From CABRXV01 sp900754955 (GTDB taxonomy: Bacteria; Actinomycetota; Coriobacteriia; Coriobacteriales; Eggerthellaceae), in the NCBI GenBank assembly GCA_902475005.1, contig CABRXV010000053.1, forward strand, positions 1 to 13,915: a stretch of DNA of 13,915 bases, read 5' to 3'. Shown one piece after another: positions 6,270 to 12,605 of this stretch; position 1 is the stretch's first letter, and each line of letters starts with the position of its first letter. A program made the translations under genes and the position numbers. The notes below the pieces were generated by a model. The model had not been told where the DNA came from and searched no databases. It was given only the letters and a program-made list of their open reading frames with translations.

Positions 6270-7247
6270 TTACACGCCCAGGCCGACTGTCAGATGGCTC
6301 ATGTAGAAGTAAAAGCGCATGACGAAGATGCCCGCGAGGCTCAGCAAAAGCGCGAGCACGAGCGCGGGCGCCGACGCCCAGCGCATAGCACCATCCGAGG
6401 CGGCGGGCTGCTCGGCCTCGCCAGCCAACTCAACCTGTTGTCCAATCGCAGCAGCGGACGCTTGCGCCTCCCCGCCCGCCTCGTCACGCCCCTTGTGAAG
6501 GGCGACCGCCGCAATAACGGAGCCACCGAGCGCAAGCACGGCAAACGCCGCCACGGCAACGCCGTAGCCAGGCACGAGATCGGACGCCTTCACCAGATGG
6601 TTCGCCGTCTCCGCCAGCACCGCGCCCTGCAGCACGAACACCGCCGTCGCGCCCGCCGCAGCAACGCCCGAGAGCATCACGAGCACCAGACCGTACGCCC
6701 CACGCACGAGAGGGCAGCGCGCCAGGCGCATCGTGAGCGCAGCGAGCAGCGGGCCGCCCGCAAGTGCGCACAGGCCAAGGGACAACGGCACGAACGGGGT
6801 GTTCCATGTCGGAATGGTGTCGGCGCTGTAGGCGAACGCAATGGCCACAACAAACAGCACGCCCACCGCCATCGCCGCGACGAGCAGCACCGTGCGGGGC
6901 TTCTGACGCGGACGCTCGGAGAACGCCGTGAGCCAGTAGATACCCGCGAGCGCAAGGAACACCACACCGCACGTCACCTCGTTGGAAAGCGGGCTGCGCC
7001 CCACGCCGGCGAACACGTACAGCGCGTTGGCGGGGTTGCCGAGGTGGGTCGAGGAGGCCACGAGCCCCACCATCGCCACCACAAGGGGAAGCACTGCCAT
7101 CTTATCGAGGCGATCGCGTGCCGCATCCGCAACGCGACCCGCCGCCACCGGCAGCCCAGAGAGCACGAACGCCGCCACGCCCGCCGGAGCAAGCGTCGTG
7201 AACAGCACGAGCGTGATCTCCTCGAGCGCCATGTCCAGACCCGTCAT
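6270..7247 (-). CDS. dmsC: Second DmsC-like membrane anchor subunit
   Basis: 325 aa, longer than E. coli DmsC (287) and the anchor at 8256-9113 (285). About eight membrane segments. The residues that matter for menaquinol in E. coli DmsC, His65 and Glu87, are conserved as His68 (STHLGNP) and Glu90 (SPLSNEV). It shares TIPTWNTP and the C-terminal pattern FYxMxxLTVGL with the other anchor. An Ala/Glu/Gln-rich insert of about 40 residues (roughly 251-290) precedes the last membrane segment. Start ATG 7247 follows AAGGGGGAG; a second in-frame Met at residue 6 has no ribosome site. It lies 38 bp after the chaperone gene, so probably the same transcript. It should pass electrons from menaquinol to a DmsB-type subunit; whether it pairs with this DmsAB or another reductase is unknown. 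Confidence 0.85.
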   Translation of the reverse strand: MTGLDMALEEITLVLFTTLAPAGVAAFVLSGLPVAAGRVADAARDRLDKMAVLPLVVAMVGLVASSTHLGNPANALYVFAGVGRSPLSNEVTCGVVFLALAGIYWLTAFSERPRQKPRTVLLVAAMAVGVLFVVAIAFAYSADTIPTWNTPFVPLSLGLCALAGGPLLAALTMRLARCPLVRGAYGLVLVMLSGVAAAGATAVFVLQGAVLAETANHLVKASDLVPGYGVAVAAFAVLALGGSVIAAVALHKGRDEAGGEAQASAAAIGQQVELAGEAEQPAASDGAMRWASAPALVLALLLSLAGIFVMRFYFYMSHLTVGLGV

Positions 7248-7285
7248 ATCTCCCCCTTTCGGCCGTTTGGGATCAGTGTAGTCGA

Positions 7286-8053
7286 TCAGCGATAGAAGCG
7301 CGGAACCGTCACCTGCAGCGCAAGCGCCTCCTGCAGGCCCGCGAGGCTCTCGCGCGTAAGCTGCGCCAGACCGCGGAAGAAGGGATGTGCGGTCTCGCGC
7401 TCAAGAACATCGAGATAATGGGGCGCCCACGTGAGCAGGTGATCGCGCAGGTATTCCGGCAGAAGCTCGGGCCGCTGCTCGGCAATCCACGCCATGAGCG
7501 AGAGCATCGTGCCGATGTGGTCCTCGGGTTCGCCCTTGTCCTCGGCGACCTTGATGCGGTTCTCGCGCATCCACCGACGCAGCTCGAACGTGGTGAGCCC
7601 GAAGATCACGCACTCGCGATCGGTGTAGACCGACCCCCACGGCGGTGCCGCGAGATGACCCGGCCCCACGAACAAGCGGCGGTACTCCCAGATGAGGTCG
7701 TCGCTGATGACGGCGCGGGCGTCGCCCGCGATGCCAGCGCTGTCGGCGGCGCTAGCGCCAGCATCCACAGAACCTGCAGCGCCTTCCGCATCCGCCGAGC
7801 GCGCACCATCTGCGCCAGCGCCCGCAAGCGCGTCGCGCACAAGCACGAGCGCCTCCCGCACGCGCGCGACCGCGTCCGCACCGCGCATCGTCGCACCCGG
7901 CCAGTCCTGCGCCGCTGCGTCCACGTCGAGCGCCGCGAGCGCGTCGTAGCGCGGACGCACTTCCGCCCGCGACGGATCGATCGAAAACAGCGGGCCGAGC
8001 ACCTGCCCGACGAACACCGCGCCGTCGCGCACCGCTTCGATCTTCTCGTCCAT
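7286..8053 (-). CDS. dmsD: TorD/DmsD-family maturation chaperone of the reductase
   Basis: 255 aa, all-alpha, cytoplasmic. The family signature EPEDHIG is at 175-181. WEYRRLFVGPGHLAAPPWGSVY (122-143) and LLTWAPHYLDVLERETAHPFF (206-226) are typical core segments. Such proteins bind the Tat signal of a molybdoenzyme and hold it until the cofactor is inserted; DmsA at 9752-12238 is the obvious client. Residues about 78-115 are an Ala/Gly/Ser/Asp-rich stretch of low complexity that lengthens it over typical relatives (about 200-215 aa). Start ATG 8053 follows AAGGAG at 5 nt. Stop TGA. It is separated from dmsC by 202 bp holding a terminator-like hairpin and a repeat element, so it may be expressed apart from dmsABC or by readthrough. 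Confidence 0.88.
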   Translation of the reverse strand: MDEKIEAVRDGAVFVGQVLGPLFSIDPSRAEVRPRYDALAALDVDAAAQDWPGATMRGADAVARVREALVLVRDALAGAGADGARSADAEGAAGSVDAGASAADSAGIAGDARAVISDDLIWEYRRLFVGPGHLAAPPWGSVYTDRECVIFGLTTFELRRWMRENRIKVAEDKGEPEDHIGTMLSLMAWIAEQRPELLPEYLRDHLLTWAPHYLDVLERETAHPFFRGLAQLTRESLAGLQEALALQVTVPRFYR

Positions 8054-8071
8054 CTTCGCTCCTTCTTTCCT

Positions 8072-8155
8072 GATGGCAAATGGACAGGTCGTTTGTCACC
8101 CGGCCGCACGACCGCAGCCGACAAACGATGCCAAACGACCCGTCCGCCCGCCATC
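8072..8155. repeat. Intergenic hairpin repeat, copy 2
   Basis: Left arm 8073-8100 matches copy 1 at 22 of 28 bases. Pairing with the right side is interrupted: 8072-8077 with 8150-8155 (6 bp), 8081-8085 with 8142-8146 (5 bp, one wobble), 8087-8095 with 8132-8140 (9 bp). An alternative partner GACAAACGA at 8120-8128 can pair with 8089-8097, because CAAACGA is directly repeated (8122 and 8132). It sits 18 bp upstream of the chaperone start. Confidence 0.7.
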
Positions 8156-8171
8156 CGTCATGTTCCGCTGC

Positions 8172-8212
8172 CCATAATACAAGAGGGGGCGCGCCACACG
8201 ACGCACCCCCTC
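8172..8212 (-). terminator. Probable terminator after dmsC
   Basis: On the minus strand a 7-bp GAGGGGG/CCCCCTC stem (8206-8212 with 8183-8189) continues, after one mismatch, with 3 bp (8202-8204 with 8191-8193). TTGTATTAT follows. It lies 43 bp after the dmsC stop and would separate dmsABC from the chaperone gene, perhaps incompletely. Confidence 0.7.
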
Positions 8213-8255
8213 GAAGCTGCACGGAATTCTGCACACACGCCTTATGGCGCGCAGG

Positions 8256-9113
8256 CTAGCAGGCCAGGCCGACCGACAGCTCCATCACGTAGAACGCGAG
8301 GCGGGCGCACAGGATGCCCGCGAGCGCAAGCACGCTCGCAAGCGCCGCCAGCCCGAAGCCGTTCTTGCGGCGCAGCGCCACCACGGTGCACGCGCACGCG
8401 GCGATGAGCGCCACCACGGCCACAGCGATCACGGCCGTCGCCTCGCCGACGAGCGCGCTGCCCGCCACGATGGCGTTCGCCATGCCGGACACGGTCATCG
8501 CCTGCACGGCGAGACCGCCCGCGCCGAGCACGACGCCCGCGGCGGAAACCACCATACCGGCGGTGCCGAACGAACCGCTCGTCGCGTCAACGCCGGCCTG
8601 CGAGGTGACGAGCACGCCGATGGCCATGCCGCCGACGAGCGCGAAGCCGAGCATCTGGGCGGGACCGGCGGGCGTGTTCCACGAGGCGATGGTGTCCATC
8701 ATGTAGGCAGCGCCCATCATGAGGGCGAACACCACGGCGAGCACGGCCACCACGGCGCAGAAGCCGCGGCGCGCACCGGCGGAGAGCTTCCCCATCGCCG
8801 CAAGGATGCAGTACACGATGGCGACCACCACGAACACGCTACCCGTCGCGATCTCGTTCGACAGCGGCGAGGAGCCGAGACCGTTGAAGATGTTGATGGC
8901 ATGCAGCGGGTTCGTCAGATGGAAGAACGCGGCGATGAAGCCGAGGATGACGAGCGCCAGCGGAACGAGCGTCAGACGGTCGATCTTGGCGAGCTGCTCG
9001 TCGGTCGGCTTGGCGGTGAACAGCGCAACCGCCACGGCGATGAATCCGCCTGCGCCCATCGACGCAAGCGTGGTGAACAATGCCAGGGGCATCTCGGCGA
9101 ATGCGGCCTCCAT
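8256..9113 (-). CDS. dmsC: DMSO reductase anchor subunit DmsC
   Basis: 285 aa, the normal family length, with eight hydrophobic segments. His65 (FFHLTNP) and Glu87 (SPLSNEI) stand at exactly the E. coli DmsC positions needed for menaquinol oxidation. It anchors the DmsAB dimer to the membrane and feeds electrons from menaquinol into the DmsB clusters. The start ATG 9113 lies one base after the dmsB stop and is served by GGAGGTGAT (9127-9119), a near-ideal ribosome site within the end of dmsB, so translation is probably coupled. The second anchor at 6270-7247 is a diverged paralog. Confidence 0.92.
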   Translation of the reverse strand: MEAAFAEMPLALFTTLASMGAGGFIAVAVALFTAKPTDEQLAKIDRLTLVPLALVILGFIAAFFHLTNPLHAINIFNGLGSSPLSNEIATGSVFVVVAIVYCILAAMGKLSAGARRGFCAVVAVLAVVFALMMGAAYMMDTIASWNTPAGPAQMLGFALVGGMAIGVLVTSQAGVDATSGSFGTAGMVVSAAGVVLGAGGLAVQAMTVSGMANAIVAGSALVGEATAVIAVAVVALIAACACTVVALRRKNGFGLAALASVLALAGILCARLAFYVMELSVGLAC

Positions 9114-9114
9114 G

Positions 9115-9735
9115 CTACATCACCTCCACGGGGTTTGCGACGATGCCGTCACCAGAATCGGCCGGCTTGGCATCGGGAGTCGCCTTGATATACAGGTTGG
9201 GGCCGGTGTAGCTCGCCGACGGCAGCGGCGCGATGTCGGCGCGCTCGCCCATGCCGGAAATGTCCTCGAGTGGCCCGAACTCGAGCGCGCGCAGCGGGCA
9301 GGCGTCCACGCAGATGGGGTTCTTGCCCTCGGCGACGCGCTCGGCGCAGCCGTCGCACTTCACCGAGTGACCGAGCGTGCGGTCGACCGTGGGGACGTTG
9401 TACGGGCACGCCATGTGGCAGTAACCGCAGCCCACGCACTTGGTGGCGTCGACGCTCACGATGCCCGTCTCCGGGTCCTTGTGCATGGCGCCGGTCGGGC
9501 ACACGTGCACGCAGGCGGGGTCGTCGCAGTGCTGGCACCCGAGCGACACGTGGTACACGAACGCGCTCGTGGTGCAGATGCCCTGCTCGTCGAGCTCGCA
9601 GGTGCCGCCCTCGTAGTCGTACACCTTGCGGAAGTGGATTCCCTCGGAGGAATCCTTGTAATCCTTGCACGCCATCTCGCAGGTCCGACAGCCGGTGCAG
9701 CGAGTGGAGTCAAAGTAGAAAGCGTATTGCGTCAT
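9115..9735 (-). CDS. dmsB: DMSO reductase iron-sulfur subunit DmsB
   Basis: 206 aa against 205 in E. coli. Sixteen cysteines form the four ferredoxin-like [4Fe-4S] groups: C13/16/19/23, C67/70/75/79, C100/103/106/110 and C127/130/142/146. Two more (C46, C54) lie outside the motifs. It carries electrons from DmsC to DmsA, and has no signal of its own, as expected of a subunit exported with DmsA by Tat. ATG 9735 follows GGAGG at 5 nt, 16 bp after the dmsA stop. Close relatives include NrfC and other molybdoenzyme electron-transfer subunits, but the gene order settles the assignment. Confidence 0.94.
   Translation of the reverse strand: MTQYAFYFDSTRCTGCRTCEMACKDYKDSSEGIHFRKVYDYEGGTCELDEQGICTTSAFVYHVSLGCQHCDDPACVHVCPTGAMHKDPETGIVSVDATKCVGCGYCHMACPYNVPTVDRTLGHSVKCDGCAERVAEGKNPICVDACPLRALEFGPLEDISGMGERADIAPLPSASYTGPNLYIKATPDAKPADSGDGIVANPVEVM
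9119..9127 (-). promoter_or_regulatory. Ribosome binding site of dmsC inside the end of dmsB
   Basis: GGAGGTGAT is complementary to the 16S 3' end over its whole length and is spaced 5 nt from ATG 9113. It fixes the start and implies coupled translation with dmsB. Confidence 0.8.
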
Positions 9736-9751
9736 GGTATCCTCCCCTCAC

Positions 9752-12238
9752 TTACGCCTTGGCGACCTGGACGATCATCGAGTGGGCGTTGCCGTTGCCC
9801 TTCGACAGCGGCGTCGGATGGTAGGTGGACAGCGTGTTCACGCAGCCGCCCTCGTCGATGCGGTCGCCGTCCATGTTCGCGTCGTGCCACGCGCCCTGCG
9901 GGATGCCCACCACGCCAGGCATGATGCGCGGCGTCACCTTCGCGTCGATGCGGATCTCGCCGGCCGGGCTCTTCACCGAGCAACGGTCGCCGTTGCTGAT
10001 GCCGCGCGCCTCGGCGTCGACGGGGTTGATCCACACCTCCTGGCGAGCCACTTCCTCAAGCTCCTCGATGAAGCCGAAGGACGAGTGCGTGCGGCTCTTG
10101 TGATGGAAGCCGGCGGCGTACAGCGGGAACTCCTCGGTCACGCTGCCGTAGCCCTGGAAGCCCGGCTCGAACACGGGGATGGGGTTGATGTGCTCGCCCT
10201 CTTCGAGCTCGTAGGTCTCGGCGATCTGGGCCAGCGTCTCGGAGTAGATCTCGATCTTGCCCGACGGCGTAGCGAGCGGATGGCCCGCCGGATCGTTGCG
10301 GAAGTCCTCGAGGCCGATCTTGCACGGCAGCTCGCGCTTGACCGGACCCTGCTCCTGGATCTCCTCGAAGGTGGGCATGTTGCCGTCCTTCGCAGCGCCC
10401 TCCTCGTAGAGGTACTGAATCCACTCCTCCTGGGTGCGACCCTCGGTGAACTCCTCGCGCAGACCGAACTTGTCGGCGATGTCGGCGCACACGTCGTAGC
10501 TCGTGCGGCACTCGCCGGGCGCGCTCTGCGCCGGACCGCCCACAGTCACGCCGGTGTACCACTCGGTGTAACCCTGCGTGTACATGTTGAGCTGCTCGCC
10601 GCGCATGGTGTCGGGCAGCAGGATGTCGGCGTACTTGGCGGAGTCGGTCATGACCGTATCCCACACGAGGATGAACTCGCACTTGCTCTCGTCCTGCAGG
10701 ATGTCGTGCACGAGGTTGATGTCGCCGTGCTGGTTGGTGATGCAGTTGCCGGCGTACTCCCAGAGGAACTTGATGCCGCACGGCAGCTTGTCGACGCCCT
10801 TGATGCCGGCGTTTTCGGCGGTCATCTCCTCGCCGTGGTCGACGGCGTTGAGCCACTGGTACACGGGGATCGACGCCTTCACGTGGCTCTTCTCGGCGAG
10901 CGCGGGCAGGCTTCCCACGAGCGACACGTAGGGCTCGGCCTCACGCTGGCCGGTGTTGGTGCCGGGCAGGCCGAACTTGCCGATGAGGATGGGCAGCATG
11001 CAGATGGCGCGGGTGGCGTCCTCGCCGTTGGTGTGGCGCTGCGGACCCCAGCCCTGCACGATGAACGGCGCCTCGGCGGCGGCGATCTCCTCGGCGAGCG
11101 AGCGGATCGTGTCGGCCGGGATGCCCGTGATGGGGGCGGCCCACTCGGGGGTCTTCTCCACCATGTCGTAGCCGGTGCCCATGATGTAGTCCTTGTAGGA
11201 CTTGTTCTGGCCCTTGGCGGACTCGGGCAGCGTCTCCTCGTCGTAGCCCACGCAGTAGGTGTGCAGGAAGTCGAGGTCGACCTTGTCGCCGGCGATCCAC
11301 TCATGCGCGATGGCATTAACGAGCGCGGCGTCGGTGCCGGGGCGGATGGGCAGCCACTCGTCGGAGTGGCCCGAGGACGTCTCGTTGAGACGGTAGTCGA
11401 TGCTGATGATGCGGCCGCCGCGGCTCTGCACCGCCTCGCGGACGCGGGCGAAGTCCCACACGATGTTCGCGCCGCCCATGCGGGTCTCGGCCGGGCTGTT
11501 GCCGAACATGACCACGAGGTCGCTCGCGCGCTCAGCTTCGGTCATGGAGCTGGCGTTGGTAGCGTCGTAGGGAGTGAACGCGGTGGCGGGCACGCCGAGC
11601 GTCTTGTGGTTGCCGTCCTCGTCGAGGTTGTCGGAGCTGCCGTACATGTAGGTCATCACGCACTGCAGCATGTGCGTGGAGTAGTCGTACAGCGGGTTGA
11701 GGCGGCCGCCCAGCAGGTTGAGCAGGCGGTCGGACGGGTTGCCCGTCACCGAGTACATGCCCGAGCCGTAGGTGCGGTAGATGGCCTCGTTGCCGTAGGT
11801 GTCGATGGTGTACTTCAGCTTGTCGGCGATGGTCTGGATGGCCTCATCCCAGCTGATCTGCTCGAACTTGCCCTCGCCGCGCTTGCCCACACGCTTCATG
11901 GGGTACTTCAGGCGGTCGGGATGGTTGAGCCAACGGCGCATGGAGCGGCCGCGCAGGCAGGCGCGCGCCTGGAAGTCGGCCTCGCCCGTGTTGTCCGTCT
12001 CCATGTAGACGACCTTGTCGTCGCGCGTGTGCCACTGGAACACGCAGCAGCCGCCGCAGTTCACGTTGCACTGGCTCCAGACGATCTTCTCCTCGGGCTC
12101 GGCGAAGGCCTCAGCGGGGCCCGTGCCGAACAGGGAGTCGGCAGCGGCGTAGGTGCCGCCTGCCGCAGCCAGCGCGCCCAGCGCGCCGGTCGTCTTGACA
12201 AAAGTCCGGCGGCTCACGCTCGGCATCTTGTCTGACAT
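9752..12238 (-). CDS. dmsA: Molybdopterin-dependent S-/N-oxide reductase catalytic subunit DmsA
   Basis: 828 aa against 814 in E. coli DmsA. Residues 1-46 are a Tat signal (SRRTFVKTTG, probable cleavage AFA/EPEE). The N-terminal [4Fe-4S] ligands are Cys57, Cys61, Cys65 and Cys94 (ACLRGRS), with an extra Cys64 beside Cys65. The segments CLRGRSMRR and NHPDRLKYPMKRVG closely resemble E. coli DmsA. Ser187 in DYSTHM stands where E. coli Ser176 ligates molybdenum, so this is the Ser-ligated DMSO reductase class, not Cys- or Asp-ligated. The C-terminal 130 or so residues form the cofactor-binding barrel. Likely substrates are DMSO, TMAO, methionine sulfoxide or a related oxide, reduced on the outer membrane face; gut relatives of this superfamily also reduce dietary aromatics, so the substrate is open. 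ATG 12238 is chosen for its Tat signal and AGAGGGGA upstream; the frame is open further (to 12499) without family resemblance. Confidence 0.93.
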   Translation of the reverse strand: MSDKMPSVSRRTFVKTTGALGALAAAGGTYAAADSLFGTGPAEAFAEPEEKIVWSQCNVNCGGCCVFQWHTRDDKVVYMETDNTGEADFQARACLRGRSMRRWLNHPDRLKYPMKRVGKRGEGKFEQISWDEAIQTIADKLKYTIDTYGNEAIYRTYGSGMYSVTGNPSDRLLNLLGGRLNPLYDYSTHMLQCVMTYMYGSSDNLDEDGNHKTLGVPATAFTPYDATNASSMTEAERASDLVVMFGNSPAETRMGGANIVWDFARVREAVQSRGGRIISIDYRLNETSSGHSDEWLPIRPGTDAALVNAIAHEWIAGDKVDLDFLHTYCVGYDEETLPESAKGQNKSYKDYIMGTGYDMVEKTPEWAAPITGIPADTIRSLAEEIAAAEAPFIVQGWGPQRHTNGEDATRAICMLPILIGKFGLPGTNTGQREAEPYVSLVGSLPALAEKSHVKASIPVYQWLNAVDHGEEMTAENAGIKGVDKLPCGIKFLWEYAGNCITNQHGDINLVHDILQDESKCEFILVWDTVMTDSAKYADILLPDTMRGEQLNMYTQGYTEWYTGVTVGGPAQSAPGECRTSYDVCADIADKFGLREEFTEGRTQEEWIQYLYEEGAAKDGNMPTFEEIQEQGPVKRELPCKIGLEDFRNDPAGHPLATPSGKIEIYSETLAQIAETYELEEGEHINPIPVFEPGFQGYGSVTEEFPLYAAGFHHKSRTHSSFGFIEELEEVARQEVWINPVDAEARGISNGDRCSVKSPAGEIRIDAKVTPRIMPGVVGIPQGAWHDANMDGDRIDEGGCVNTLSTYHPTPLSKGNGNAHSMIVQVAKA

Positions 12239-12260
12239 AAGCTTTCCCCTCTCTCTCCTC

Positions 12261-12281
12261 GTGCGGAGTCCTCCTCCGCAC
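12261..12281 (-). promoter_or_regulatory. Hairpin in the dmsA mRNA leader
   Basis: GTGCGGAG (12261-12268) pairs with CTCCGCAC (12274-12281), 8 bp around a 5-nt loop. It ends 22 nt before the dmsA start and directly precedes a long purine tract containing the ribosome site. No T-run follows, so translational or stability control is more likely than termination. Confidence 0.45.
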
Positions 12282-12329
12282 CTCGTCCTTCTCGCGTGCT
12301 TGCACAGGACGCGCGAAGCGGGCGGCCCG

Positions 12330-12345
12330 CGCATGCGCGCATGCG
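12330..12345. promoter_or_regulatory. 16-bp perfect palindrome near the dmsA transcription start
   Basis: CGCATGCGCGCATGCG is identical on both strands. It lies 15 bp downstream of the candidate dmsA -10 box, the usual place of a repressor operator. It could also be chance in GC-rich alternating sequence. Confidence 0.45.
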
Positions 12346-12360
12346 AAAAGCTCTGGGCCA

Positions 12361-12391
12361 AGTGTAGGATGCGTGGAGAAACCCGTGTCAC
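12361..12391 (-). promoter_or_regulatory. Candidate dmsA promoter
   Basis: On the minus strand GTGACA (12391-12386, five of six -35 bases) and TACACT (12366-12361, four of six -10 bases) are 19 bp apart, longer than ideal, as in activator-dependent promoters. Start near 12354 gives a leader of about 115 nt. Confidence 0.45.
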
Positions 12392-12435
12392 ATAAAACGT
12401 GTTATTTTGTCGTTTACGCAGGTCATCCGTGTCAC
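12383..12435 (+). repeat. Direct repeat CCGTGTCAC, 44 bp apart
   Basis: The 9-mer occurs at 12383-12391 and 12427-12435. The first overlaps the dmsA -35 box; the second lies upstream of it. The 44-bp phasing is close to four helical turns, which fits a pair of activator sites on one DNA face. Confidence 0.5.
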
Positions 12436-12553
12436 CCACACGCCGATTCGCGTCGTGGCGCGCACAGCTGACCTCCCTGTGCGGCACCTGCGGCCGCAAC
12501 TCCGCCGCACTCCCCTCACCGCACGGCGCGGCTTCCGCCGCCCTTCAATTCGC

Positions 12554-12559
12554 TATACT
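12554..12559 (+). promoter_or_regulatory. Candidate -10 box of the regulator gene
   Basis: TATACT matches five of six -10 bases and lies 46 bp before the GTG start in an otherwise GC-rich stretch. No good -35 hexamer is seen at 16-18 bp. Confidence 0.4.
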
Positions 12560-12605
12560 GACAGGGCAACCGCCTCAACCGACCCGGAATCGAGAAGGAG
12601 AACGC

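Larger units (their letters stand above)
12239..12605. other. Divergent control region between dmsA and the membrane regulator
   Basis: 367 bp without a credible gene. It holds promoters facing both ways, a leader hairpin, a 16-bp palindrome and a spaced direct repeat, listed separately. Confidence 0.7.

Noticed and set aside
9734..12235. Very long open frame on the plus strand opposite dmsA (over 800 codons)
   Set aside because: It is a GC-rich antisense shadow: Val/Gly/His/Ala-rich, with no domain, while the minus strand encodes a full DmsA.
12420..12474. AGGTCA (12420) and TGACCT (12469) as an inverted repeat
   Set aside because: Only 6 bp with 43 bp between; expected by chance in a region this size.
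12239..12499. Longer DmsA starting up to 87 residues upstream
   Set aside because: It would bury the Tat signal inside the protein and would run through the candidate promoter and palindrome.
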